A stretch of DNA of 64,000 bases. It comes from Apoderus coryli. Taxonomy: Eukaryota; Arthropoda; Insecta; Coleoptera; Attelabidae. Location: the NCBI GenBank assembly GCA_911728435.2, contig OU452205.1, positions 15,258,260 to 15,322,259 on the forward strand, written 5' to 3'. The position numbers and the translations under genes are program-made. Below are positions 20,954-33,501 of the stretch, piece by piece (the first letter of the stretch is position 1; every line of letters begins with the position of its first letter). The notes beneath the pieces were generated by a model. The model ran no database searches. It had not been told where the DNA came from and worked only from the letters and a program-made list of their open reading frames with translations.

Positions 20954-23900
20954 GTAAGTATACGATCACCTCATATCGACGCATATTTTCAACATATATC
21001 GTATGTCAACAAACAAGTACCGGTTAGGCTTGTTTATATCGCGAATAAAGGCAGAATTTTAATATAATTAAACTTAGTTCCAGGGCAATATCGAAAGAGA
21101 ACAGTAGATAAAAGTACAGCAATGTACCACCAGCATGATCAAACCGATCCATCAATAAATTAAGCCGACAATCGGACTTAAACAGTGATGGTACAGCGAA
21201 GCACTAAGGTGAACAAAATACTCGCAGATAAAATGCAGGTAAGGCGTTAAAACAGGTAAAAATGAGTTAATCAAGTAGTAAACTATTTGTAGAAGTGCAA
21301 TCGAGATGATCTGTTCAGAGATGGCTGTATAACATAGGCGAAAACACCAAACACAGGCATAGACAGTTAAATAGGACTCTAATGACACAATCCTCACAGC
21401 ACCGACCACGAACATTGCTAAAACTAACCCCAGAGTGTTACTACAAACGTATCCAAACGGTATGTACCATATAACTATTTACAAATATTACAATATACCC
21501 TAAAGTTGCTTAACATGTTTCAGATATCCGGTGTTCTAGGTTGTAGGAGAGAATGCTAAGTGCCGCAGCGACAACACAAAATAAAGTGTCGTAATCTATA
21601 TCCGTCTGAAAGTACTGAATAAGTAAGATCAAATTAAACTGTAAAAGTATTTTATTTTTAACAAAAATAAATGGTGAACAAAATTTATAACCGGTGAGTA
21701 TTTAATTACTTATTCGCGAGTGCTTTATCTGAGTACTAGTAGTATAAGAATACGAATATATTTATTTTCATTACTAAATCATTTAAGGTTAGAATTTTAA
21801 CGTTACATAACCGTTTGTGAAAATATTGAAATATTTTGTTTATTTCCCAAAGAAATAAACGCCCTTATTAGGATGTTTAAGTGTGGCCAACAGAGTTTTG
21901 CTGCTTGTTCTCGAGATTTATACATAGTAGGTACATCAATTCTCTTTGAAGTAAACCATTTCAATTGTGGAGCGTACATGCAATTGCAATAAAGCTAATA
22001 TCGTAAGCTCAACTGGTAGTTTTATTGAAAAAGTTCTTAAATAAAAATTCTTTATATTGTCATTCCAAATAGGCGTAACAAAAAAATTTTTCAGTTTGAG
22101 TTTAAGTCGTCAATGAATCTGTTTTGGTTGTCCTTTTCTTGTCACCAATAGGCTAATCTGTATGTACGATATATTATAATATTTATACACAACTACGTCC
22201 CAATAACTGTCAATAATAATAATATTACTCACCAACCAGAGAAAATATAATATGCTTAATAAAAATCAATATATTGAAACAGTAGAAAATAGCAAAATAA
22301 AGTCATAGTCACATTATCAAATCGTCTAGCAATTTTTATTTTATATATAAAAACAGGGAATCCAGCATTTTTAAAAAAACTGTACTTCTGTTATTTGAGC
22401 CTCAATAACAAAACACTATCAGAATAGACAATGGACTATAATTAAAAAATAACGAGGGTAGTGTAATTGACATCTGACACTAGAACAATCAAGTGTATAA
22501 ATTGTTGGTAAAGTAATCAAAAATTAAGGTCTATTAAGTTAGGAGCCTAGACAACCAATAAATCTAGTCACATACAAAAAACAAACCATAGTCACAAATT
22601 GTGACTAGAGAAATTCTTATCGAACTGAAAAATGTTGCGTTTTTCCATCATTATTTAAATCTTTTTTACAATACACCGCCAAACACCGATGCTTATCAAA
22701 TCAACCGTAGTATCCTGTGTTATGTCATTTGAAAATATTTATTTTTTTGGTGATGTTTAGCAAATTATTTTTAGATTTGCACAGATTAAAAAAAAAATAT
22801 GTTTTGCATTAAAAAAAATCGCTTTCATTTTTATAACCATTGGCCAGACCTATACTACTGTACAATCGAACAACAAATTTGGGGTCTATAATGTACCTAC
22901 AGCGTAAAATATGTACGAAGTACGAGTAGTGGTAACAGCTACTAGCTAGGTGTGGTTGGTTGGTGTGCGCTGGTAATATGAAAGTTTTCGTCGCTAATAA
23001 TTACAAAAGAAAAATATATTGATGGCGAGAGAGCTTTTAAATCGATACTATTTTATAGCCTAATAGATACTACGAGTAAAAGCATTAATTTTGTAGAGAT
23101 CTTTTTAAGCTATCTTTTCAATATAAAGGTTTGCCGGTTACTATTTACCCCCTACCTGAAGAACTCTAATTAATATTCCTATTCTTATTAATTTTTAATA
23201 GCATCTCATAATCCATAGCTGTAAAATTAAAGTTTGTCTGCCTAATGATTTAATAAATAAAATATCGCTGGTAGTCGGAAAGGCAGATTTTCTATTTCAA
23301 AATCTTAAGGGTTAAAAAAAACTTATACAATTACATGTCTGTTCCTTTACTGGAAACAGTTTGAAACTTGATACAAGGACATACACCATATTTAGATAAT
23401 AATAATTATAATAGTAGATATAATACACCATACTACAGCCTTACTTTTGTGAGAAATTATTTTTCTTTCCAAATAAAAGTAATAAATTCGAATATAGAAA
23501 TATTAATGAGAAAAATAGGCTTAGAAATCATTTACCTGTCACCTCTGTCTAGACTGAATCTGGGATCTGGCTATACAATATTAACTAAAAGGATAAACAA
23601 ATTTTTGTGGCGTTTGGCAATTTTTAAAAGATTTTTGACTTTGTATATGACTTTAAAACTAATAAGGACATTCTAATAGTCATATAATAATATGACACAT
23701 AAGAATAATATGGGAGTTTGTGTTATTCACAATCTACGATTCAAGTAGCTGATTTAGAGGCATTTCATATTTGCAGAAACCCTTCCCCGCCGTCGTTCGC
23801 GTAGAAAAAAATCTCAGACTGTAAAAATCTCAAAATCAAAAACTTTGCTGATATTATTAACGGAAAACAGGGACCTAGTTATTAATTATTTTACCTAAGG

Positions 23901-24519
23901 ATGTATCTTGTCAAAATATACATGCTGAAATAGTAAGCAAAAGAAAAATTAACAAAACTTTTAATTTTTCTTATTTATTATTCTTGAACCTTGATCTTCA
24001 AAATTCTTTTATTTTGCTTGTCTTGGGCTAAGGTTCACAATAATACACAAAAATTTTTTTTAACTATTTCTTTAATAATAGTTTCAAGTAGACTTTTTTT
24101 TTCCAAAAACAACGATACGTTAATCTTGTAAATTGAGAACAAATAAATTATTATTATGCTATTATATTAAAATTCGGAAAAAGCACTTCTACCAATAATT
24201 TATTTATTATATTACGTCACATTATAAGTTTATGTTTTCGTGTCTTTCTCCGTTATAGTATTTTTTTGTATTTCCTCTAGAGAATACAAAAAAAATAAGC
24301 AAAGTTAATAAAATATAACATTAATTTAATTTCGACATTTTAAGTAGAACATCAGGTGATTCAATATGGTTGGTTCCTAAGGAGAAACGTTTTATAGATA
24401 AAATAAATATGAATGTATGATGCTTCCTGGCATGACTAGAATAAAATCCCAAGAATCGTCTTGTTCATCACTCGCAATACTCATTATTATAAAATTTTAA
24501 AAGCAAAAGTAACAGTGCT
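20954..24519. other. Non-coding stretch
   Basis: I see no transposon ends or coding domain. A 102-codon frame at 23368-23676 begins with TTG and shows no domain. The 24060-24500 stretch is poly-T/poly-A rich. Confidence 0.35.
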
Positions 24520-25797
24520 GTTTGTGTGTGTGTGTCTGATGAGGTAAGTTGCTCGGATCACAGACACATCAATTTTAATATAGGTGATATGATCCAATCA
24601 TATGAAACCTATCAAAATCCTCGAAGGGCAAACTGGGGAGCATACCATGCTGAACTAGTAAGCAATATTAGAGAAATAAAAAGTCCCATAAGGGGCTCTC
24701 ACGACCTAGACTTGGTGGCGGACCAAATACAGGATGCCATCATTACTGCGTATAATGACAACTGCCCCCAGCTGAGACGGAGCTCAAATAGGAACACACC
24801 CTGGTGGAACTATGCACTGGCTCGGTTGAGGAAAAGTGTTAGAAAGAAATTCAATGATGCGAAAAGGACTGGCCAATGGGACTGCTACAGCAGGGCATTG
24901 ACAGACTATAATAAAGCATTAAGGAAAGCTAAGAGAGACTCATGGAGGAGGTACTGCGAGGACATAGAAAGGACTCCAGAATGTGCCAGACTCGGTAGAA
25001 TTCTCGCGAAGGGAACATGAGACACCATACTATAAGGGGAGAAAACGGTGTCTTCACAAATACGGAAAGGGATACTATTAGAGAACTTCTGAGAGTACAC
25101 TTTCCCGGCTGTGAAATTACAAATATGTCACTGGAAAATTTGCAGCATGCGAATCTGGGATCCAAAATAAAGGCTACCAGAGAGAGCTGGCAATACGCAA
25201 AGATAGTGATAAATTGTACTAAAATTAAATGGGCCTTGAGAACATTTAAACCATATAAATCGCCGGGAATTGACGGCATTTATCCAAAAATGCTGCAGGA
25301 GGGAGGGGACTCCCTGATTAGCAGCCTGTGTATGGTATTCTGGGGCAGTCTGGCACTGGGATATCTGCCAAAAAGTTGGCAGATAAGCAGAGTAGCATTT
25401 ATACCCAAACCTGGGAAATCCGGACAGGAAGGGGCAAAGGCTATGCGACCAATAAGTCTAACGTCTTTCTTGCTAAAGACGCTGGAAAAAAATAATAGAT
25501 AGACATCTTCGGGACGGGCTCTGGAGATAGTGCCATTACACCCGAACCAATATGCGTTTAGATGCGGCATGTCGACTGAGACAGCGCTGCATCAGTTAGT
25601 TAGTAAGGCGGAATAGGCCTTGGATAGCAGGGAGGTTCTACTTGCAACCTTCCTGAACATACAGGGAGCCTTCGATAACGTTTTAACGAACTCAATCCTA
25701 GGAGCACTGAGGCAACGAGGCATCAGGACTTGCTGCAGGTGGATAAACTGCATGCTTAAAGGAATAATAGTAATGGGGGGATACAATAATAGCTAAG
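24520..25797 (+). pseudogene. Non-LTR retrotransposon relic: endonuclease end to RT
   Basis: It starts in the last endonuclease motif (CSDHRHINFN, about residues 10-20 of the first frame), continues through the linker typical of I/LOA/Jockey-type ORF2 (NRNTPWWNYALARLRKSVRK), shifts frame near 25017, then enters the RT fingers: FKPYKSPGIDGIYPKMLQ, LGYLPKSWQISRVAFIPKPG, RPISLTSFLLKTLEK. A second frameshift near 25498 is followed by HPNQYAFRCGMSTETALHQL, an in-frame stop, and FLNIQGAFDN (catalytic motif A region, with the usual first Asp changed to Asn). It breaks off at about 25790, before the YADD box. At least two frameshifts and two stops make it dead. The exact clade needs a tree. Confidence 0.85.
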
Positions 25798-26017
25798 CCT
25801 GTACGAGAGTTATAAGGTGAAGAGAAATAAAAATCTTATAATTATATATTAAGTTATTGTAATAATTATTCTAACTCGTTAGCTAGCTCCTTAAAATGAG
25901 AAGTTCCAGTAAGTAGGTAAATTTTTTTTTACTATCTTTGTATTTTTTTTATTCAATGAGATTTCACAACGTCCCAACGGTGTTTTGTGACAACTGTTGT
26001 AATTTATATGAAAAAAG
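25798..26017. other. Non-coding spacer
   Basis: Nothing recognised between the RT relic and the composite palindrome. Confidence 0.35.
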
Positions 26018-26505
26018 TAGTCCATATTGTAGTGGAGTGTTTAATTAAGGAATCCTGAATTAAAAAAGTCTCTTCCACAAAATATAATAATAATAGAAAT
26101 GGTATCTTATTAGTTCAATAAAGATTCGATTTTGTTTCTATATTATTGAAGTCATTTTATGGTAATAAAAAACCTGTTTTTAGGAATCTCTGTACAATAT
26201 ATCATTGTGATTGATATAGTGTACAGAAAACTAAAAACAACTTTTTTTTCATAAAGTGACTTCAATAATATAGAAACAAAATCGAATCTTTATTGAACTA
26301 ATAAGACACCATTTCTCTATTATGAACAACTACTTCACATAACTAAGGGTAATAAAGCTAAGCTCTTCTATACTTATTGTTTCGCACTGATGATGTTAAC
26401 GCTGTGCTGACGAAACATGTATGGCTCTTGAGACAATCTAATATAATTAAAGATATTTCGTGGAAGAGACTTGTTTAATTCAGAGTTCCTTGTTGTAATT
26501 TAGTT
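26018..26505. repeat. Composite palindrome carrying a hammerhead-like block
   Basis: Inner arms of about 75 bp, 26090-26163 and 26249-26331, are near-perfect reverse complements (for example CAATAAAGATTCGATTTTG). The centre (26164-26248) keeps weaker complementarity down to a few bases near 26205. Outer arms 26056-26085 and 26454-26482 (GTGGAAGAGACTT...TTAATTC) are also inverted, but 26332-26453 on the right has no partner and holds the hammerhead-like motif. The outer arms belong to the repeat tail seen at 245-550 and 37785-37865. Confidence 0.7.
26383..26426 (+). ncRNA. Degenerate hammerhead-like motif
   Basis: CTGATGA at 26387-26393, an extra T, stem II GTTA...TGAC (one wobble pair), GAA at 26412, stem III ACATGT, then ATGGC. 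Stem I is weak (two pairs). The spacing of core, stem III and downstream TTTCGTGGA tail matches the copy at 179-222, so it is a relative that has decayed. Confidence 0.45.
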
Positions 26506-26542
26506 TCGAGTCATTTGTGGAACACATAGTCTAGACTAATAT

Positions 26543-29422
26543 CAAAGATTAATCTACACAATAGATAGTCAGCGTATATGGGAAATAAAACAAAAATTGA
26601 AACTGTCTCGACACGAGCTACATCTATTAGAAAAACATGCAACCATGGAAATTGTAGATGGCGTTATATGTATTGTGTTGAAATAAAATAATCATATGGG
26701 CAATGTTAGACAATGACGAGTATACTTTCCCCTACGAGGTGGGAGTTTGTTTTTATATTATAGGTATCATATATGTTCTACTGTGCAGCAGTGTTTTTTG
26801 TCGGGTGTTATAAAATTATATGGTATACGTATACCTATCTACGCAAAGATTAATGTGTATGGACGAAAATAAAAGAAATTACTATAATAGTATAAATATA
26901 CAGGGCTGGTTTATTAAATGTTTTAGACAATAATTTTAAATGACTAAAATAATATTATTTTAGTCATTTAATTTTAAATTTCGGATATAAGGATGCATCA
27001 AAAAGTTATATTTAAATTAACGAAATTTGGCGTTATAGATAGGACTTCCGGTTATTACCTGATTCAGTTTTAAGGATCAAACTCAAACAGCAGATTCAAC
27101 TTGTCGTTAACATTATGAAAAAATAAATCTCAGAGGCGGGTAAATTAAAGGGGCATACAGGCGTGAAATGCTACCCTAACTTTTTTATGCACATTTTTTG
27201 CGTGTGTTTCAATTCGGAGATGTAAAATCTAACAAATTATATACGTAATAAATGTATCCTTTTGTGATATTGATAGAAAATCATCGTTATCGCGTAATAT
27301 CGATTTTAAGAAATGTTAATATTAAAAAGGCTGTGCTTTTTACAAGTTGCTGAAGTAAATAAGGTTTGAAATTTCCAGCATGACAATAATTATTTAAAAA
27401 AATACGGTTTCGAAATGCAGGATGTAAAAAATTAGAATTTTTAATCTGTTTTTAATGAAAATTTAAATCTATTGAGAAATATGGTTCAGGGTTTTTGTGA
27501 AATGTATTTTACTCCAAAGATTCTACTCATCGATTATAACCGAATTAATTTACTCAAAAATATCTATACTAGTAAAATAACACAATTATCACAATTAGGT
27601 TCAAATTCTGCAACGCCGAATTGAAAAAAAACTTACAGTCTCCCTAATATTGGTTTTTGTGCAATGATCATAAAACTTTAAAAAACTAACGATTTATGTA
27701 GATTGTATTGTTAACACGTTTCGTAAAAAGCTTTAAAAACCCACCAACAGGGTGTTAAAAGTATCACGACAATAACTTTTTTCATGTTTTAACAAGTACA
27801 ATCGTCTGCTTCAGATTGATCCTTAAAAACTGAATAACAGTTTCTCTATATAAAAAAATAAAACTCGTAAATATCATCCCCAAACATTTAATTTGATTAC
27901 AATTACATAACACCATATTTGAAAGTAAATAAAAAAAAACAGCATTACCTAGTTTGACAGATTTGCAAATTGCAAATCAAAGTATCTATGTATACAGGGT
28001 GTTGCATAAGTACTTGTACAAACTTTAAAGGGTGATTCTTTGACTAATTTTAAGATACAAATTTCATATGTACATGGGTCCGCTACGGCTTGGTTTTCGA
28101 GATACAGGTAGTTCAAAAAGAATATTATATTTAGGATTATATGCTTGTTCAATAGCATCGCAATTTGGTGCAATTGGGGATACAGGTGTATTGATGACAC
28201 CAGAGCTGTCAAAAGAACTAATAAAAAATACGAAAAATAACAAAATACAAATATCATTCAAAAGACAACAATGCACATAATAGTCGGTACCAAGCCAAAT
28301 AGGTAGTAGGTAAATATAGATTTATTTTGTTTCGGGCTTGGGCTTGGCACCGACTTATTGTAATCAAAACTACCCACCAAACGGATACATTTAATTTTAC
28401 GCAGATGCTCAAAATGTTAACTTTCTTTCATTAATAGAGACCTGTGAAGTGAGCTTACCTCTTACGCCCACGTATTAAGTACTAAGTTTCAGTTATCAGT
28501 TATAATTTTTTATTTTCCAAGAAAGCGAAACGAGATATTTAAAACGGCATTGCGCCGCCCTCATGTATACCTCCGGGGGCGGCATCGAAAATCGCTACAC
28601 GTCACAGACTTGTAAATGCTTAGAACTACCCCTATATCAAATTTCTATTTTCTATCTTTTTTGTTTCATACCCAAAGCCCTATTCCTACCGAACTTATTA
28701 TTTACCCGAAGAAACATTAAAAAGAAGTAAAATTTAAGTACCTAAACCGATAAAGTGGAACTTATACCTGATGAAGAGACATATTATTATAATAGGTATA
28801 CCTAATATAATATAGGTAGCACTGATAATTTTTTTATTATAGGTATTATAAGATCTACAACAATCTTGTTACATCTTTGCCACATTGTCTACGTGAAATA
28901 TTTAGTCAAAAGTATGTTTCTATCTAAAAGCTTTTCATTTAACGATTGTTCGCCACTGGTCATGGGACTGGTCTAGTCTTGAAACATGTATGACATGGAT
29001 TAAATATTATTATATTAAATTTAATTCATAGAGATTAGGCTTTTATTTCAATACTGTACTTGTAATAAATCACCCTGTGTGTTTCTTTTACCGACGAATT
29101 GGCAACAGCACGACACACACCACATTCGCTTGTTTTTTTTTCTACCCTCCCTGCGTATCCCCTCCAGATTAATACAGAATTTCATCAATTTCTCTCTCTG
29201 ACAATACAGCATTGCCGGTGCATATCTGTTGCAAATGATCTAAATAATTGTTATACGTTGCGTTTTGTTTTTGATATTAATAAACTACAAAACGGTTTCT
29301 GGCTGTGACAATACTGCTCTATGCTTTACTCGCTAGTCTACGCCACGTAGTGGCAGGCATACTTAGAGATGTTCTGATTTTAATGCATTGGGCTGACTAT
29401 CTATTGTGTAGATTAATCTTTG
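26543..29422 (+). mobile_element. 2880-bp DNA element with 31-bp TIRs and 7-bp TSD, copy A
   Basis: Both ends carry the same 31 bases, beginning CAAAGATTAATCTAC and ending GATAGTCAGC, in inverted orientation. The flanks carry CTAATAT on both sides (26536-26542, 29423-29429). A second copy in opposite orientation lies at 34216-37108. There is no long ORF: the longest frames are about 70-100 codons and not domain-bearing, so the element is non-autonomous. A 7-bp duplication is not standard for hAT (8), piggyBac (4) or Tc1/mariner (2); P-like or Dada-like families are possible, or the family is undescribed. It contains an older mariner-type repeat (27995-29077) and a palindrome near 26940-26966. 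Confidence 0.9.
27995..29077. mobile_element. Degenerate mariner-type repeat inside copy A
   Basis: It begins TA-CAGGGTGTTGCATAAGTAC (27995) and ends in ATTTATTACAAGTAC-like sequence reading CACCCTG at 29071-29077; the termini share CAGGGTG and a GTAC..GTA block only loosely. The right flank is TG rather than TA. The same structure is present in copy B (about 34561-35645), so it was there before the host element multiplied. Confidence 0.4.
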
Positions 29423-29429
29423 CTAATAT

Positions 29430-30279
29430 TAACTAACTTACATTAAAAAAGTCTTAGAATTTAAACCAAACAAATACTACAAACTATGTCAAACAAAAAA
29501 AATATATACGTATATATAAAGCAGAGAATAGGAGTCTGGTTAAGCATAAAAATTACAGGATAATTTATCTAAACCTTAGTTTTTGCAAGAAACCTTTTCC
29601 ACAAATGACTACTAAACTACAAACATTTCGAAATACTGATGTATTTAGACAAATACACACTTCTATATAATTGTGGACGCTGGTACACTAAAAGAATTTC
29701 ACTAACCGGGATTCGAACTTGGGACCAACCAACTCAACCTAACCTAATCTCCGAATTAAAACAAAAAATAAATTATCTCAAAAACTAAAATAGATACCAA
29801 AAAAATAATAAAAATAATGTAGCTGATCCATAACATCGATTTTATTGATAAGTATACTGTACGCTTTTTCGTTCAGGAAATATTATTGTTTTAAAGCGTT
29901 AAATAAATTCCTCTGGTACGCTGATGACTAACTAAATTATACAATAAGAAAAATCAAGAACTATAAAATAATACTAAATACAAAATTCATTAATGTGATA
30001 GATAGAGATTTAAGTCTAAATTGTTAATTTTTATTACAAAATAACCGTTTGCAAGAGTACCTACATGCTATCATTTCAGTGTCGGGAGGCTGGAGGATAA
30101 AACGGTTGCTAATGCTAATTGATTATGTATAGAAACACTGCTCAAAGAAAACTGAGTAAACGCAGATTAAGCGTAGGGCGTTTCAATGGCTAAATTTGAG
30201 GGTTCGTTTTGGAGTTGACATTCCTTTTGCTAATATTTTATCGGATTTCGGATATTTTTTCTGAGTTGTGGAATCCTCT
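29430..30279. other. Non-coding stretch with a tRNA B-box-like site
   Basis: On the minus strand at about 29704-29718 the sequence GTTCGAATCCCGG matches a Pol III B box, preceded by GGTCCCAA. A short tRNA-derived SINE remnant is possible, but no clear A box was seen. Otherwise nothing recognised. Confidence 0.3.
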
Positions 30280-30531
30280 ATGTATATTTCGGCGACAGCT
30301 GTCGATTTCCAGTCTCCGAGTCGCTTGACATTGGTGATTCCCTCCCCGGTATTAGTTAATATGGTAAAGCAGATGATAGTGGAAAACTGTGTCCTGTATA
30401 CTGCTCTGGGCTTAGTCGAGGAAGAGGAAGAAATGCAGCAATTTCTGAAGGCAATTTCCCAAACGAATTTATTTCAACACATACATTCCAAGTTTGTACA
30501 GAATAATAAAAGCGACGCGACGACGGCGTGA
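30280..30531 (+). CDS. Hypothetical open frame, 83 codons, unrecognised
   Basis: From the ATG at 30280 the frame reads MYISATAVDFQSPSRL at the start, has an acidic stretch VEEEEEMQQFLKAI near the middle and ends NNKSDATTA. Base composition and codons are more gene-like than the surroundings. Directly downstream another frame continues TRRRREVLGFRKFAYFRYN to about 30736, so the locus could be a frameshifted or spliced element gene. I do not recognise a family and would not assign a function. Confidence 0.25.
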   Translation: MYISATAVDFQSPSRLTLVIPSPVLVNMVKQMIVENCVLYTALGLVEEEEEMQQFLKAISQTNLFQHIHSKFVQNNKSDATTA

Positions 30532-30859
30532 AGTGCTTGGTTTTCGCAAATTTGCATATTTCCGGTACAACTGTAGAAAACGTCCATTGTTTTTTTCATT
30601 TGATACTAAGAAGATGATTTTTAATGATAATAAATGGCTTTTATTGCAAGGAATACAACACAATCACAATAAATTGAACTTACAAAATGAAACATCAGTA
30701 AACTTACAATTAGAACATTTCTGTGTGCAGCCATAATCTAGCAAAGTCTAGCTCAATTGGCTATTCCACTTAACCTGACCATAGACAGAACATAAAGAAT
30801 ACATTGACAATAATTATCAAGCTAGTCACGTTCAATAGTTTTAGTTACATTTATCTTTA

Positions 30860-31560
30860 TATTATTGCTGGTTTCTAATAAGAAAATCCTTAGAAAGCCT
30901 CCTAGAACCCTCAAAATTACTAATCTGAGTAAGAACACTAGCAAATGAGTTGTATAAGCTTACGGCATTATACGTAAAAGATCTACAAAATAAAGCAGTC
31001 AATTTATTAGGATATTTAATATTCAGTGCTTCTAAAACTAAGTATATTTTTTAAAGATGCTGTCGCTCTTAAAAACATTAAAAATAAAATTACCCAAATG
31101 AAAATCCCATCTATTATCCATTTTCACCCACATATAACTTACATATGAGTATGAGATATAAATGATCATACTTCCTTAAATTGTTAATAATTTTAAAGCA
31201 TGTATGTTGAACTAATTGTATGCGCTTTCTATAAAAATAATCTGGACAAGGTCCATAAACAAAATCCCAAGAGTTGGAAATGAGAAAGGACGAGTGAATG
31301 ACACAATCTTATTATCTTATAGAACCCTGTGGGATGCCAGAAATAATATTACAAGGCTTGGAGAATCGATTATCTGAAAAAACCTGCAGCAATCTATTTT
31401 AGAATTTGGAATTTTTATAATCACTAAGTTCTAGTTCATCAAATATGGTTTTTGTAAGTTCTTCTGGTTTACAAGCACCAGCCAACCTAAAAATAGCAGC
31501 AACTTTTATTAGTAAGTAAAAATAATGCAATGTGGTGCTTCCTCACTAAATTTTGCGAAT
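30860..31560 (-). pseudogene. Non-LTR reverse transcriptase relic
   Basis: On the minus strand, around 31325-31345, the frame reads IISGIPQGSI, the RT motif usually written SGVPQGSVLGP. It is preceded by LAGACKPEELTKTIFDELEL and RLLQVFSDNRFSK, the stretch expected before it. After a deletion removing the YxDD box, the end of ORF2 is seen at about 31030-30870: LFCRSFTYNAVSLYNSF, then GSRRLSKDFL. That pattern (RTxxxxNSFxxxAxxLWNSLP) is common at the C-terminus of Jockey/CR1-type RTs. Several stops; not functional. Confidence 0.6.
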
Positions 31561-32088
31561 TGCTCTTTAGTAAACATTTTAGATTTTGGGATATGGATCC
31601 GAGACTCTGTTTTTTAAGGAACGCTCTACGCTTAAATTGTCTACTTAAAACCAAGTTCCTTCTCATCTATTCAAAATATATAATTTCACAAAACCAATGA
31701 GTTCAAAAAAGACGAGAACTGTAAACCGTTCATAATAACTACGGTTGTGCTTTTGTCATGTCCGGTAATTATAGCCACAATCGTTAGTTTTCAAATTTGA
31801 GTCTAAAGTTTCACAGTCGGAGATTGTGTCAATATAAGGAGAATTATTTATTTATTATTCCACAATTTCATTGGTTTAGACTTGGCATTAATTATACTAA
31901 AATTTTAGAAAATTATACAGAGTGGTTCAAAAGTTACCACTAGTATTATATCCAAAATATGGCGAATTCCAAGGCTTCTGTATGTTAACTGATATAATTT
32001 AAACTCTGATTCTTACGGGCATAGCTTTTTGATAATTATCAACTTTTAGAAAAAGATAATTGTTAGTATATAATGCAAAATCTGTATA

Positions 32089-33501
32089 CAGGGTGAGTCC
32101 AAACTCAAATTTTCGTTTTACTCGAATTTTCCAAATGAGACACCCTCTATATAATATTAAAACCTGAAAGGAAAATTGACAAGCTTTTATTGTTATATAG
32201 CCTTTCTTATACCTAAAGCTATTAGTTTCTAAGATATTTTAATTTAAACAAAAAATTATTAGAAAATTTACTTGTAACAAAGACAAAAATGGAAAAAAAA
32301 TCTAATCTATCACAATAAATGCTCAAAGTGTCCCCCGAAAACGTCAATACAGCACTGAATTCGATTGTCAAACGATCTGCTTACATTCCTCAGCATGTCG
32401 ACGTTAACACTACGAAATGCTTCTCTTATTCTGGTTTTCATATCCTCCTGCGTAGTCGGCGGTGTTTTATAAACGCCACCGTTTACTCTTCCTTCTAGGA
32501 AATGGGGACCAATTAGAAAATCTCTAACCACTCCTCCCCAAACACCTAAAGACCATCGGGTTTGGCTATGTGTTCCTATGAAATTGGGATAAATGGATGC
32601 ATAATAATGAAAATTATGTCGATTGACAGATCCATTTTTATAAAATGTGGCTACATCTCCAAACAACACAAAGTCAAAAAAATCTACCTAATTGTGAATT
32701 TGTTACTGCGCCCATTGGCAGAATATAATTCGTCGGAGATAGTCATCGTTCAATAGTTCTTGATCCAACTGTGGATGCATTTTGTTTTTAGGTAGAATTC
32801 TTTTCACTGAGCTTTGCTTACCGATTGTTCCCGGGCAATTTCACGCGTGCTGATATGTGGATTTTCTACCACTTTTAACATTATTTTCAATTCATTTTCA
32901 CCATTCTAAACAGTTTTGGTTCTAGTTTGTTTCGGGTATTTTAATGATCCCGTGTTTCGAGCAGCATATCTTTCTTGGTAAATTCTTTGCGCAAGTAAAA
33001 CATTTTGCATACCTACATTCTCCCAATATCCAAATCATATCTATTACCTAACTCATTTTTGGGAAAATTCATTTCAACCAAAATATAATTAGGTACGTAA
33101 TTATTAATAAACTAATTGATATATTATTGTTTCTACAATAAAATAGCCCTTTTTGATTTAGTTATATAATATACCAGTTTTGATTACGATTATGATAAAT
33201 AAATAACTATTAAAAAATTGGTTGAATTTGAAAAATATTATTTGGTGTTCTTGTGTAAGTTTTTTTAATAACAATTACCAAAAATGAAATTAGGTATATG
33301 CAAAATGATCACGTTATGTCCAAATTCTGTAATATTTTTTTGTTTAAATGAAAATATCTTAAAAACTAATAGCTCTAGGTATCAGAAAGGGCATATAAGA
33401 ATAAAAGCTTATTAATTTTCTTTCAGTTTTTGATATTATATACAGAGTGTCTCATTTGGAAAATTCGACTAAACCGCAAATTTGAGTTTGGACTCACCCT
33501 G
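32089..33501 (-). mobile_element. Innermost mariner-type element with ~185-bp TIRs
   Basis: The ends CAGGGTGAGTCC and reverse complement are flanked by TA (32087-32088 and 33502-33503). Length is 1413 bp. It contains a minus-strand transposase remnant at 32310-32669. The TIRs differ at scattered positions, so the element is old. Confidence 0.8.
32310..32669 (-). pseudogene. Deleted DD41D-type transposase
   Basis: The 119-codon minus-strand frame contains GDVATFYKNGSVNRHNFHYY (compare SDECTFYLNGAVNRHNCRYW in the intact protein at 6224-7297; the catalytic Asp is preserved as GD), WSLGVWGGVVRDFLIGPHFLEG, then jumps to PPTTQEDMKTRIREAFRSVN and ends GGHFEHLL. The second and third catalytic Asp blocks are deleted between them. 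HTH pieces may lie upstream (32670-33010) in other frames. Non-functional. Confidence 0.8.

Noticed and set aside
23368..23676. 102-codon open frame
   Set aside because: Starts with TTG, low-complexity AT-driven composition, no recognisable motif.
28068..28280. Overlapping 70-102 codon open frames on both strands in the 2.9-kb elements (mirrored at 35358-35689)
   Set aside because: Overlapping in several frames, no domain, and they lie over a mariner-end sequence; conservation only reflects the recent copying of the element.
29099..29308. 69-codon frame repeated at 34330-34539 with identical protein
   Set aside because: Identity is explained by the two element copies; not started at ATG in good context and shows no family.
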